From: Hemicentrotus pulcherrimus
Taxonomy: Eukaryota; Echinodermata; Echinoidea; Camarodonta; Strongylocentrotidae
Assembly: GCA_003118195.1 (NCBI GenBank)
Contig: BEXV01000754.1
Location: forward strand, 23,026-87,025
Length of the DNA stretch: 64,000 nt
Direction: 5' to 3'
A model generated the notes under the pieces. The model saw nothing but the letters and a program-made list of their open reading frames with translations. It ran no database searches and was not told the origin of the DNA. The translations under genes and the position numbers were made by a program. Positions 50,601 through 56,320 of the stretch are shown piece after piece; the first letter of the stretch is position 1; the number at the start of each line of letters is the position of its first letter.

Positions 50601-51641
50601 CGCCATACGTAGGCCATTTTCTGCCAAGTCATACTAGCAAAAAGAAAGGTAGATCATTCAACATGGAATTAAAGGACAATCCAACCCTCGTAATGAGTTC
50701 ATTTGAATTAAAAAGAGAAATCAGAGAAACAGAATGAAGAAAGTTTGAAATGAATCGCACCAATAATAACAAATGTATTAATGTCTGAAATATGAGAACA
50801 CTACATCTATGCAAATCTCAAACTGGCAATAGTGAGTACAACTTTAGCATTGTATAACTTTCTTATTTTTTTGTTAGTTTTCGTTCAAACTTCACCAGTC
50901 TACTTTGATTTTGTTCTTCTATCCTTTAGAGTTGTCTAATTCCCTGTAACAGCAATGTGTTTATTCATATTTCATATAACAGGAGACAGTGGTGTCCCCT
51001 GCAGTCGTTTATAGAGACGTACACTCTAACATACATCAAGCCAGCTATACAGACGTACAGAGTGCGGTGTGGACAATATGGTTTAAAAACATGCGAAACA
51101 ACAAGGTAAAATCATAATGCTCGTATAACTCTTTACATTGCAATGTAATACGGATATAACAAAGTACGTTCTGAGAAAATGATTGTTTGGAAGAATGATT
51201 ATATGAATAAAATAACATTAGTTATAATTCTAGATGAAAGAAAAGCAAAATATGAGATGGCACGGAAAGCCTAGAAGCGATGGCAGTAATGATAAAACTA
51301 GTCAATGTCACCCCAAATTATCATATATATGAAATGTATTTTCCCTTCGGTCTTTCTTAGTTTTTACAAATTCTGACTGATTGCATCACATATGATTAGC
51401 GACGAGGGTGGAACAAAATAAAGATCACAACTCAAATTCGGTTCAATATGTAAAACACGTTTGTTAAATTCCAGTGTTGAATAGTCAACTTGTTATTTAT
51501 CAAAATTGTATATATTGTATTTATAATAATATAATAATTGTCAATTTTTTGTCTCTCTCTCTCTCTTTATGCAGAATAATTTATCAAGTTGGTTACCGCC
51601 AAAGTCAAAGGACTGCTTATAAATGCGCCCCTTACGGTTGA
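36247..51641 (+). CDS. Thrombospondin-like multidomain secreted/ECM protein (TSP1-TSPN-mucin-TSP1x2-EGFn-EMI-like), 16 exons, 5' incomplete
   Basis: This is the gene-level span; the exons are listed separately. I joined 36247-36396, 41516-42036, 42462-42536, 43123-43383, 43774-44494, 45126-45290, 45578-45742, 46625-46720, 47407-47499, 48078-48173, 48543-48638, 49067-49162, 49661-49756, 50167-50266, 50983-51105 and 51575-51641. Every junction is AG/GT and every phase matches (1-1, 1-0, 0-0, 0-0, 0-1, then 1-1 modules, 1-2, 2-2, 2-stop). The product reads TSP1, TSPN/LamG-like, Thr-rich linker, TSP1, TSP1, EGF-like repeats, half EGF, EMI-like domain, stop TGA at 51639-51641. No transmembrane segment is visible, so I infer an extracellular matrix or adhesion protein. 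The signal-peptide exon should lie upstream and end in phase 1; I did not find it. Joining the first TSP1 exon to the rest across a 5.1-kb intron rests on phase and strand only. The 47407 exon carries an in-frame TGA. I cannot name a vertebrate orthologue with this architecture. Confidence 0.82.
36411..36471. repeat. Near-perfect hairpin 14 nt downstream of the TSR-1 splice donor
   Basis: A 29-nt left arm (atatctttgtacag then acaccgaaaagtaag) pairs with a 31-nt right arm (cttacttttcggtgt then ctctgtacaaagatat). The only defects are a 2-nt bulge and a 1-nt centre. A donor-like GTAAGA lies inside the left arm. Confidence 0.9.
37391..37506. repeat. Inverted-repeat unit with perfect 16-bp arms
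   Basis: tagggacttttagatt at 37391-37406 is the exact reverse complement of aatctaaaagtcccta at 37491-37506. The 84-bp spacer includes the start of a short ORF that I do not consider coding. It may be a small fold-back or MITE core. Confidence 0.6.
37680..38270. repeat. Long (CCA)n/(ATC)n trinucleotide array
   Basis: About 590 bp of almost uninterrupted CAC, CAT, CAA and CTA triplets in the first visible intron of the TSP-like gene. Higher-order units such as accaccatcatcaccatcat recur. Open frames on both strands across it (Pro/Ser on +, Val/Met on -) are products of the repeat, not genes. Confidence 0.95.
38829..38898. repeat. Direct repeat of ggtttgaaacgcgtcgaa
   Basis: Identical 18-bp copies occur at 38829-38846 and 38874-38891, followed directly by a further ACGCGT (38892-38897). 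That makes three ACGCGT palindromes in 70 bp of otherwise AT-rich DNA. Confidence 0.8.
39055..39310. repeat. CT-rich simple-sequence region
   Basis: Multiple CT, CCTT and GTCTCTCT arrays inside the large intron between TSR-1 and TSPN. Confidence 0.85.
39311..39454. repeat. Exact 72-bp tandem duplication in CT-rich DNA
   Basis: Two consecutive copies of a 72-bp unit starting ctctctctggctctctgttt and ending near tgtctactttcc. I see no mismatch between them. They lie at the 3' side of a CT-rich stretch (39055-39320), in the intron before the TSPN exon. Confidence 0.9.
40224..41390. repeat. Two tandem copies of an about 0.6-kb unit
   Basis: Copy 1 is about 40224-40818 and copy 2 about 40820-41390. 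Both start ttgtagggaggagaggggcg and end ttctcttaagcttttagct. They differ by scattered substitutions and short indels (596-bp spacing, second copy about 25 bp shorter). A single n at 40819 sits on the junction, so an assembly or haplotype artefact is possible. Confidence 0.9.
41516..42036 (+). CDS. Exon: TSPN / laminin-G-like domain, main part
   Basis: A 521-bp exon entering in phase 1 (matching the TSR-1 donor) after a pyrimidine-rich acceptor ending cttctcag, and leaving in phase 0 at GAG|GTAAAT. The translation has the course of a thrombospondin N-terminal-like/LamG jelly-roll domain: HQFAVLLTVKPK (strand), YALLFTDAGGNIQFGIKL, WHYMAFSVNKHTMTLIADCK, and a late IGGG turn. The WHYxAFSV...LxxDC block is typical of TSPN domains in thrombospondins and in collagens V, IX and XI. 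An NFT N-glycosylation sequon lies in the middle. TSPN domains in thrombospondins bind heparan sulfate and other matrix ligands. I cannot assign a ligand here. Confidence 0.88.
42051..42366. repeat. Tandem duplication, about 161-bp unit
   Basis: ttcctcgataattcattgat at 42051 recurs at 42212. The copies are nearly identical down to ttaactattatttcat. Copy 1 begins 15 bp inside the intron after the TSPN donor. Confidence 0.92.
42462..42536 (+). CDS. Exon: C-terminal end of TSPN domain
   Basis: A 75-bp phase 0-0 exon (acceptor ttaattccag, donor CGT|GTAAGT). It encodes GDIDQMVLTNDSS followed by AEFQCLPQERR. The G-x-I-x-x-(L/M)-V-(L/I) and closing Cys pattern is the standard C-terminal edge of TSPN domains. 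The Cys probably pairs with the Cys near the end of the preceding exon (DCK). An NDS sequon is present. Splitting the TSPN end onto a small exon is also seen in fibrillar collagen genes (family knowledge). Confidence 0.82.
42601..42627. repeat. (CT)n microsatellite
   Basis: CT run in the intron after the TSPN end exon. Confidence 0.9.
43123..43383 (+). CDS. Exon: acidic Ser/Thr/Pro-rich linker, first part
   Basis: A 261-bp phase 0-0 exon (acceptor tcctcccag, donor AAG|GTAAAG), open throughout. It has no recognisable fold and is rich in Ser, Thr, Pro, Asp and Met (for example TETTTSMPSMDT), ending in PPTLPSTTQRITNK. It follows the TSPN end and precedes the Thr-rich exon in phase, so I read it as the start of a disordered, O-glycosylated spacer. 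The exon assignment rests on its open frame, splice sites and phase, not on homology. Confidence 0.7.
43774..44494 (+). CDS. Exon: mucin-like Thr-rich linker
   Basis: A 721-bp exon, phase 0 in and phase 1 out, preceded by ttctgcttcag. The first third is mixed and acidic (DPEESVEFGVESESP). The middle is strongly Thr-rich: several Thr runs with Lys/Pro/Ala (TTTTKKPTTVPSTTK and similar) typical of mucin-type O-glycosylated stalks. The last part is Pro/Ala-rich. The reading frame stays open 68 bases past my donor, to a stop at 44560-44562. I place the donor at GATG|GTATGG (44495), because phase 1 is needed for the next TSR exon. A second phase-1 GT at 44480 (TATG|GTAGAC) would shorten the exon by 15 bases. 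Both donors are weak. Confidence 0.75.
44588..44664. repeat. C9 tract then (TAA)n microsatellite
   Basis: C run at 44587-44595, A run, then AAT/TAA triplets to about 44664, in the intron after the mucin-like exon. Confidence 0.95.
45126..45290 (+). CDS. Exon: thrombospondin type 1 repeat (TSR-2)
   Basis: A 165-bp phase 1-1 exon (acceptor acatgactag, donor AAAG|GTTTGT). It encodes NWSTWSTCSRTCGSG, then YRYTVC and a closing CQLNNDC, so all six TSP1 cysteines are present. The CSRTCG sequence fits the O-fucosylation consensus CxxS/TCG. The RYR...C layered Trp/Arg pattern is kept (WSTWSTC, TRYRYTVC). It resumes structured domains after the Thr-rich linker. Confidence 0.9.
45578..45742 (+). CDS. 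Exon: thrombospondin type 1 repeat (TSR-3)
   Basis: A 165-bp phase 1-1 exon, the same length as the previous one (acceptor attatag, donor CCAA|GTAAGC). It encodes LRWSDWGACTHTCGSGYETR, then VAICRD, ERRRC and a closing SEC. Six Cys are present, and CTHTCG fits the O-fucose consensus. Equal length and phase with TSR-2 suggest a tandem exon duplication. TSRs of this type in secreted proteins mediate contacts with glycosaminoglycans and other matrix proteins (family knowledge). Confidence 0.9.
46069..46098. repeat. Perfect 30-bp palindrome
   Basis: gatttttccttccc, then at, then gggaaggaaaaatc: both strands read the same across all 30 bases. It lies in the intron between TSR-3 and EGF-1. Confidence 0.92.
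46552..46600 (+). mobile_element. SINE 3' tail fragment in intron
   Basis: The sequence atatgcgctatataagaatgg followed by ATT/AGT trinucleotides matches the 3' end of the SINE at 8288. It sits 25 bp upstream of the EGF-1 exon, so its pyrimidine-poor tail abuts that exon's acceptor region. Confidence 0.5.
46625..46720 (+). CDS. Exon: EGF-like repeat 1
   Basis: A 96-bp phase 1-1 exon with donor ACAG|GTAAGA. It translates to YCIGGCLNGGTC, then MPGGVCQC and PAGYEGRVC. Cys spacing is C-x3-C-x5-C-x5-C-x-C-x8-C, with the GYxG turn. There is no Ca-binding D-x-D/N-E motif before the first Cys. This compact EGF type resembles those in WIF1 and VWDE, not fibrillin-type cbEGFs. Confidence 0.92.
46836..46905 (-). 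mobile_element. SINE-like tail fragment, reverse orientation
   Basis: Read on the minus strand, this gives a GC-rich body (ctccagtaaacccggcggat), then gggcgctatataaatagtcattatt. This is the same GCGCTATATAA-type 3' end as the + strand fragments. It is short and truncated. Confidence 0.4.
47019..47069. repeat. CT-rich microsatellite
   Basis: tctctctctcattctctctctctcttt run in the intron between EGF repeats 1 and 2. Confidence 0.85.
47407..47499 (+). CDS. Exon: EGF-like repeat 2 with in-frame TGA at cysteine 4
   Basis: A 93-bp phase 1-1 exon with intact splice sites (ttatcatcag acceptor, GAGC|GTAAGT donor). It reads LCQHSCKNGGRCVGKNK, then a stop (TGA at 47459-47461), then LCPYGHLPPFC. The stop sits exactly where the fourth Cys belongs in C-x3-C-x5-C-x5-[C]-x-C-x8-C. 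It is one base from TGC or TGT. The GYxG motif is also degraded to GHLP. Because the exon is phase 1-1 and 93 bp, skipping it keeps the frame. The options are a nonsense allele or decaying exon removed by skipping, a base error in the assembly, or recoding. The first seems most likely. Confidence 0.75.
48078..48173 (+). CDS. Exon: EGF-like repeat 3
   Basis: A 96-bp phase 1-1 exon (acceptor ttcttcacag, donor AAAC|GTAAGC). It encodes LCNPPCQNNGRC, then IHPGRCVC and SKGYTGPAC. Cys spacing is identical to repeat 1 and the GYTG turn is intact. A longer ORF reads through from the upstream intron, but the acceptor and phase define the exon. Confidence 0.92.
48543..48638 (+). CDS. Exon: EGF-like repeat 4
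   Basis: A 96-bp phase 1-1 exon (acceptor ctatacag, donor AAAC|GTAAGT). It encodes ICRFGCSNGGLC, then VAPDRCHC and PTGYSGPDC. All six Cys and GYSG are present. Length and phase are identical to repeats 1, 3, 5 and 6, as expected from tandem exon duplication. Confidence 0.92.
49067..49162 (+). CDS. Exon: EGF-like repeat 5
   Basis: A 96-bp phase 1-1 exon (acceptor actttcacag, donor ATAG|GTAAGT). It encodes QCSPPCENGGVC, then LRAGFCRC and PAGYRGMGC, with all six Cys and the GYRG turn. It has the same module architecture as its neighbours. Confidence 0.92.
   Translation, partial: LNVALRVRMVVFVYEQDSVGVQQATEEWGVK
49661..49756 (+). CDS. Exon: EGF-like repeat 6
   Basis: A 96-bp phase 1-1 exon (acceptor aattttccag, donor CAAA|GTAAGA). 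It encodes YCRRSCLNGGRC, then SGPDTCSC and PRGYTGALC. It is the last intact EGF repeat before the C-terminal region. Confidence 0.92.
50167..50266 (+). CDS. Exon: half EGF-like repeat and linker
   Basis: A 100-bp exon, phase 1 in and phase 2 out (acceptor ttttttccag, donor GGAG|GTAGGC). The start, KCPGGCPGYSQCIGQNSC, keeps the first four Cys of the EGF pattern with the right spacing (C-x3-C-x5-C-x5-C). The C-x-C and final Cys are then replaced by a Ser/Arg-rich stretch (SSFGRHVV, SSSKTRR). I read it as an EGF exon whose second half was lost when it was joined to the C-terminal module. The phase change at its donor marks the end of the shuffled phase-1 array. Confidence 0.8.
50983..51105 (+). 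CDS. Exon: EMI-like domain, first part
   Basis: A 123-bp phase 2-2 exon (acceptor tcatataacag, donor CAAG|GTAAAA). It encodes QWCPLQSFIETYTLTYIKP, then AIQTYRVRCGQYGLKTCETTR. The W-C start, the alternating Tyr/Thr region and the two central Cys resemble the first two-thirds of an EMI domain (EMILIN, multimerin, MEGF10 family). The match is by eye, so I call it EMI-like. EMI domains usually mediate multimerisation and sit at the N-terminus. Confidence 0.65.
51575..51641 (+). CDS. Terminal exon: end of EMI-like domain and stop
   Basis: The acceptor tttatgcag enters in phase 2. The exon encodes IIYQVGYRQSQRTAYKC, then APYG and stop TGA (51639-51641). The YxxxYRxxxxTxYxxxC run matches the C-terminal part of EMI domains (compare the YRTAYRR-type motifs). 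The usual CCPG(Y/W) ending is reduced to KCAPYG, so one of the paired Cys is missing and the protein ends there. Confidence 0.7.
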
Positions 51642-54170
51642 TCAAGATGGGTTTTGTTTTAATAGTTCGTCTTCTGCGCTCATGCCGATTACTCAACGTG
51701 GAGCATGATGATGTGCCTCTGCATTGTAATGGAATTGATGATTTCCATTTTACAAACTGACTTTATCTGAAAATGGTGCTCATTTTTATATTTATATTGC
51801 ATTTTTGTGAATATGTGAATATTAGGCCGTTGTGTGTACTGAGGAAGAAGGGGATATTCTATGCAAAACATAACTCTTTGGTGATAAAAGACTTAGGAAT
51901 TAGAAACAAAAAATAGCTATTATCACATTACTATCATGTTTGTTCAGACATCTGTATTGATAAAACTGAAATTATACATATTGTTCATATCATGTTGCCA
52001 TAATGCTGCCTTCGACGGTCGATATTAGCAATTGGTGGGACTGAACACTGCTTCTTCAGTAAGTTTTAGATGAAGTGAAGAGCACTGAGTTTTCCAGAGA
52101 CAAATCGGGTGAAAATGAATCGTCAACAAGTATGAGGTATAATGCCAAAGACACGAGCAGTCTTCCAAATGTTGACGTCTCAGCGAATTTTTCGCAAATC
52201 CATGGAATCTCGAGCAATCTCCAGCCTTAGATTCTTAAGAATATAACTTAATTCAATTATATGTTTGATGCATTTCGACTATGAACTATGCAAATTATAA
52301 CATCACCATCTCTACTCATGGGGTATTGATTGCGTACCATCAGTGTTCGTGTGTATTTAAATATCGTTTTTATTAACTTTGTGCCGCTGCATTTTAAACG
52401 GGCCTTACGTGGTTTTCAAGATGTAATGCTCAGAATGAATGTGTATCAGTTTTTAAATACAGTATTGATGATAAATGTGAGTGTAATCAGCATAATGTTT
52501 AAATTAAAAGGAAATGTTCGGTATTTACGTGTTTGCTCTGAAATAGCCAGTGTGGAATAAGAGTTACAACGCTTCAAAATTAATCTAGGGTCGCTCATTC
52601 ACCAATATCAAAAAAAGTTATCATCTTAATCATCATAAAGTTTAATGTTGTACTTCCTTATGATTTTTGTTAAAATGTACTTATACTTTTATGTATGTAA
52701 ACACTAAATAATCATTTTCCTATCAATGAAGTTGTTGTGCCTTATTATCTGACAACCTAAGCAAGTTACGTTTTGTATTGCTAGTCATGATCCCTTGCTC
52801 TGAGGAACCAGACAAGCTTTGTTGCGACTGAAGAAAAAAAAATGAAATAGAGAATAATCGAGGCATCAAGATAGAAAACAGCCCACGAGACCGATACCGA
52901 CCATCTCGACATGTCGATCTCTTGTGTCTTGGTCTACAGAACCCTCAGATACCTTTTAAGGTCACAAGACGATCTCATGAGATATCGGTCTCGTGATCTG
53001 TAGTCGAGACGAATTATGCAATGCTTTTGGAGACTTTAATAATAAAATCAGGCTGACGTCATATATAGGTCATTGATTCACATTTAGGCTGAAGCTGAAA
53101 ATCTATTTTATATTCATGTTTATGACACAGACTAGGCGGCTCTTTATTATGCAGTTGTAATGTAGATATTTATACCTAACTTTATTTGATTAAAATCCAA
53201 TTTCATTTTGGTTTCAAACTTACTAATTTTTCATAATCATCTGTATTCTAGCTGATTCGCCGTAGTTATTACCTATTATCATCGAATATTACATATAATG
53301 CTAGTTAGAAGTTAGAAATTAGAAAGAAAATGCTTTGATTCGCTAAAATAACACTAGTGTAGATTTTGCAGCGGACTATCTAAATATTAGCAATGTTAAA
53401 GTTGTTGATTTTTGCCAACCGTTCAAATTGGTATGAACATTGCGCAACGATTTAGATATGTATTTATCCCTGTATACTTCAAAAATATAATAAATGTATG
53501 TCATTAGTTGAATATAATACACATTATGATATCAACTGTATTTAAATTAATACTACCTGTATCACTGGGAGTAAAGCATATTGAATGATACATTGTATTT
53601 ATTATGTTTGAAGTATTTAAACTAAGATTCTTAACGCGTCTTGCTCGTAGCATAATTTTTACCTATGTGCCATTATTGTTTATGAATCTTGGAAAGGAAT
53701 ATTTATTATACAATTTTGTTCACGCCTTCTTGTACTTTGTTACTTTACTCTTCTCAATATACAAACTGTCCCGTTATCTACTGTGAAATAATATAAGTTT
53801 AGTCCTTTATGTCTGTGTTATTACATCAGTATTACTATAACTGCTGCTACACACTAATACTTCAACTACTACTTCTACTACCACTTCCACTAATTTATCA
53901 ATTCTTAAATAGACGTTCGGTATTGGTACAAGGACGATTTACTGAAATCTATACTGTAAGTCAAATTATTCAACTCTGTTTTTTGCTATTATGTGGTGTT
54001 TGAAAATGAAATTCGTCCTCATCAGGCGATATAGATTTGTCATGACAACTGCTCATGTGTCATTTGGAATGTTGTAAATTTATTCTGTGTAACGATAGTT
54101 CTTTTTGTACACTTTCTTTTCATGATGAAATGAAATAAAACATATTTTGTGTGAATATGTGTTGACTCAT
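51642..54170 (+). other. Probable 3' UTR and downstream region with candidate poly(A) signals
   Basis: There is no coding exon after the stop. AATAAA hexamers occur at 53041-53046, 53489-53494 and 54134-54139. The last is followed within about 25 bases by a GT-rich stretch (ttttgtgtgaatatgtgttg), as expected of a downstream element. I cannot tell which is used. An inverted-repeat structure lies at 52884-52995. Confidence 0.35.
52884..52995. repeat. Inverted repeat with nested palindromes in the probable 3' UTR
   Basis: cacgagaccgata (52884-52896) pairs exactly with tatcggtctcgtg (52983-52995). Between them lie further self-complementary stretches, including atctcatgagat next to the right arm. 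The overall layout suggests a folded element of about 110 nt. Confidence 0.65.
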
Positions 54171-54256
54171 TTGGTTCATGAAACTTATTTGTGTCGGCTA
54201 CTGGTATATTTTCACTTAAAATAATGTTCACATCAACAATTTCGTTTGGTATCAAT

Positions 54257-54345
54257 ATCTCTCTCTCCCTCCCTCTCTCCCTCTCTCTCTTTCTCTATCT
54301 CTCTCTCTCTCTCACTCTCACTCACTCCCTCCCTCTCACCTGTAA
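54257..54345. repeat. CT-rich microsatellite
   Basis: CTCC, CTCT and CACT runs downstream of the last candidate poly(A) signal. Confidence 0.9.
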
Positions 54346-54442
54346 AATTTGCTCTCACAATGAATTTAAGTGTAAAAGCTATAAAACCTTGTAACACCAT
54401 ATATATAGTTTACACTCTTCTTCTCTTTTTCCCCTATTCCCC

Positions 54443-54444
<2 letters not shown>

Positions 54445-54475
<31 letters not shown>

Positions 54476-54476
54476 N
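54445..54476. repeat. (CT)n microsatellite ending at an ambiguous base
   Basis: Pure CT run interrupted by n at 54476, which is a likely assembly slip. Confidence 0.9.
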
Positions 54477-55067
54477 TTTTTTACAACGAGACTCCACTTC
54501 CGAATATGATTATTATGATTATGATTATCATCTCTTATTATTTCAAGTCTAAAGTAATATCTGTGAAAAATATTTGGATAAAAAATGGCATACAATCATA
54601 CACATCCCTCACTGTGAGTCATCTTGCGGAACAATAATAAGTTGTACGATATTAAACTGTTAATGTCAACAAGATCATAATTTGGGGTCACTGGGAGGAA
54701 AGATCACTGCTAAAGTAAATCCACTAACTGATTAAACACATCCCGCCCCTTACATGTATCGCTGTGTACCATGTAACGCAAGACATTGATCATGATAGTG
54801 TACATTGCGACTATTAATACATCATTGACATGCAGAATATTTCTTTGAGGACAAAATCTTTCTAGGCACACTTGTTATCAGAGTATTATTGATATAAATG
54901 ATTATTTTCGATACAAACTATGCCCTTTAGAATAATAATAATTATACTAAAATGTTTATGCAACCATTTTTGTTTCACAATAAGTCGAAAGATATGTTGA
55001 GAAAGAAAGTATATATTTGACATGATCAACTGATGACCTTATAGCCACTCCTATCGAGTCCTCTCTC

Positions 55068-55425
55068 AATCCTATAACACCACTACCATACAACCCCCAC
55101 CACCACAACCACCACCAGCCCCACTATCACCAACAGCACCACCACCATCACTTCCTCCATCATCACCACCACCACCAACACCAAAATCAGCAACACCTAA
55201 AGCACCACCACCCTCGCCACCACCAAATTCAACAAAACCACCACATGACTAACACCAAAACAACCAACAACATCACCACCACAACCACCAACACCATACC
55301 ACCAACACAAACACCGCCACAACCGCCGCAATTAACACTAGCAGCACTAATATCGGTACCAACACCAAAACAATACCAATAACACCAACATCATCCCTCA
55401 CAACACCACCACCCATATACCACAC
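55068..55425. repeat. Degenerate CCA/AAC-rich tract
   Basis: Long run of caccac, accaac and aacacc units with many interruptions, a decayed relative of the 37680 array. It lies intergenic between the two genes. No gene is seen. Confidence 0.8.
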
Positions 55426-56253
55426 ATAATATAGACACGGACACATTTTCGCCGGGGTGTCGTCTACGGCCCAAATGTCGAGTTTCCAGGTTAAACACTA
55501 CTCATAATGATTGATGATAATTATGTCTGATCGAGTAATTCCCCGATAACCTAATTCCGTCATATTTGGAAGTGGGGTTTCGTTGGAAAATTTGATTGTT
55601 AGTCATCGTGATTTTCATTGAACCTTCAAATCACACAATTAATCCGATCTAAAATATCTTACTTATAAATTGGATGTTTTTGAAATGCGCACGTTGCCAC
55701 TTCTCAGATTAATCGTGCTCTGTCCCAACATTCTTTGCTCTAAGACTTTACATTTTTGCTTCATTATGTTGGTCTTTAAATAATCATATCCTAATAGGAC
55801 GACTACACTTACTCAATGCCCAACATCAAATCAAACAAACAATTCTGGTTTTGTCCATGATTAGCACTATTCAGATTGCACGACGGTAGTTACATTTCAG
55901 AAGCATGTACTTTAGCCCTTGTACCTACAAAAGATCATATCTATTTACGACAAGATTTTGAAGATTATCTTCTAATATTTATTACACAGGTTCGCACAAC
56001 GGATTGTTGAGTTTGGCCTCGCATTGTGCGGTCAAGTTAAACTCTAAAGAGTATTTCGAGTAAAAGGAGGATATCAGATACTGCTGTCAGTAACGTTCTT
56101 GTATTTGAATCAAACATCTCCCTTTTCATGAATGGACCATGCACATTGAAGGTCATTAAAGTTTCCTGGATATTAAACTTTTTGGATTAACCTCATGATA
56201 AACAAAGCGAAGTGATTAAGCGTCTTCGGATTTGCATAGCAGCATTGTCGACA

Positions 56254-56320
56254 ATGGCTTTCGGCGCAGGCTTGAAAGTTCTTTTCAGCCTTGCTACATT
56301 GGTGCTTTACATGCAAGAAG
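56254..56320 (+). CDS. Exon: signal peptide
   Basis: The ATG at 56254 opens a 22-codon stretch starting MAFGAGLK, followed by the hydrophobic core VLFSLATLVLY and MQE, ending in phase 1 at GAAG|GTAGGT. The phase fits the next exon (GSCLSC...). An upstream in-frame GTG at 56212 is not a plausible animal start, and the ATG has A at -3 (acaATGG). The length and hydrophobic core fit a cleaved secretion signal. Confidence 0.82.

Larger units (their letters stand above)
54171..56253. other. Intergenic region between the TSP-like and CTLD genes
   Basis: CT microsatellites, a degenerate CCA tract and AT-rich DNA. No clear TATA box is placed before the CTLD start codon, and I cannot define the promoter or any 5' UTR exon. 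Confidence 0.6.

Noticed and set aside
56212..56253. Upstream extension of the CTLD gene start to 56212
   Set aside because: The upstream in-frame codon is GTG. The ATG at 56254 directly precedes a normal signal peptide.
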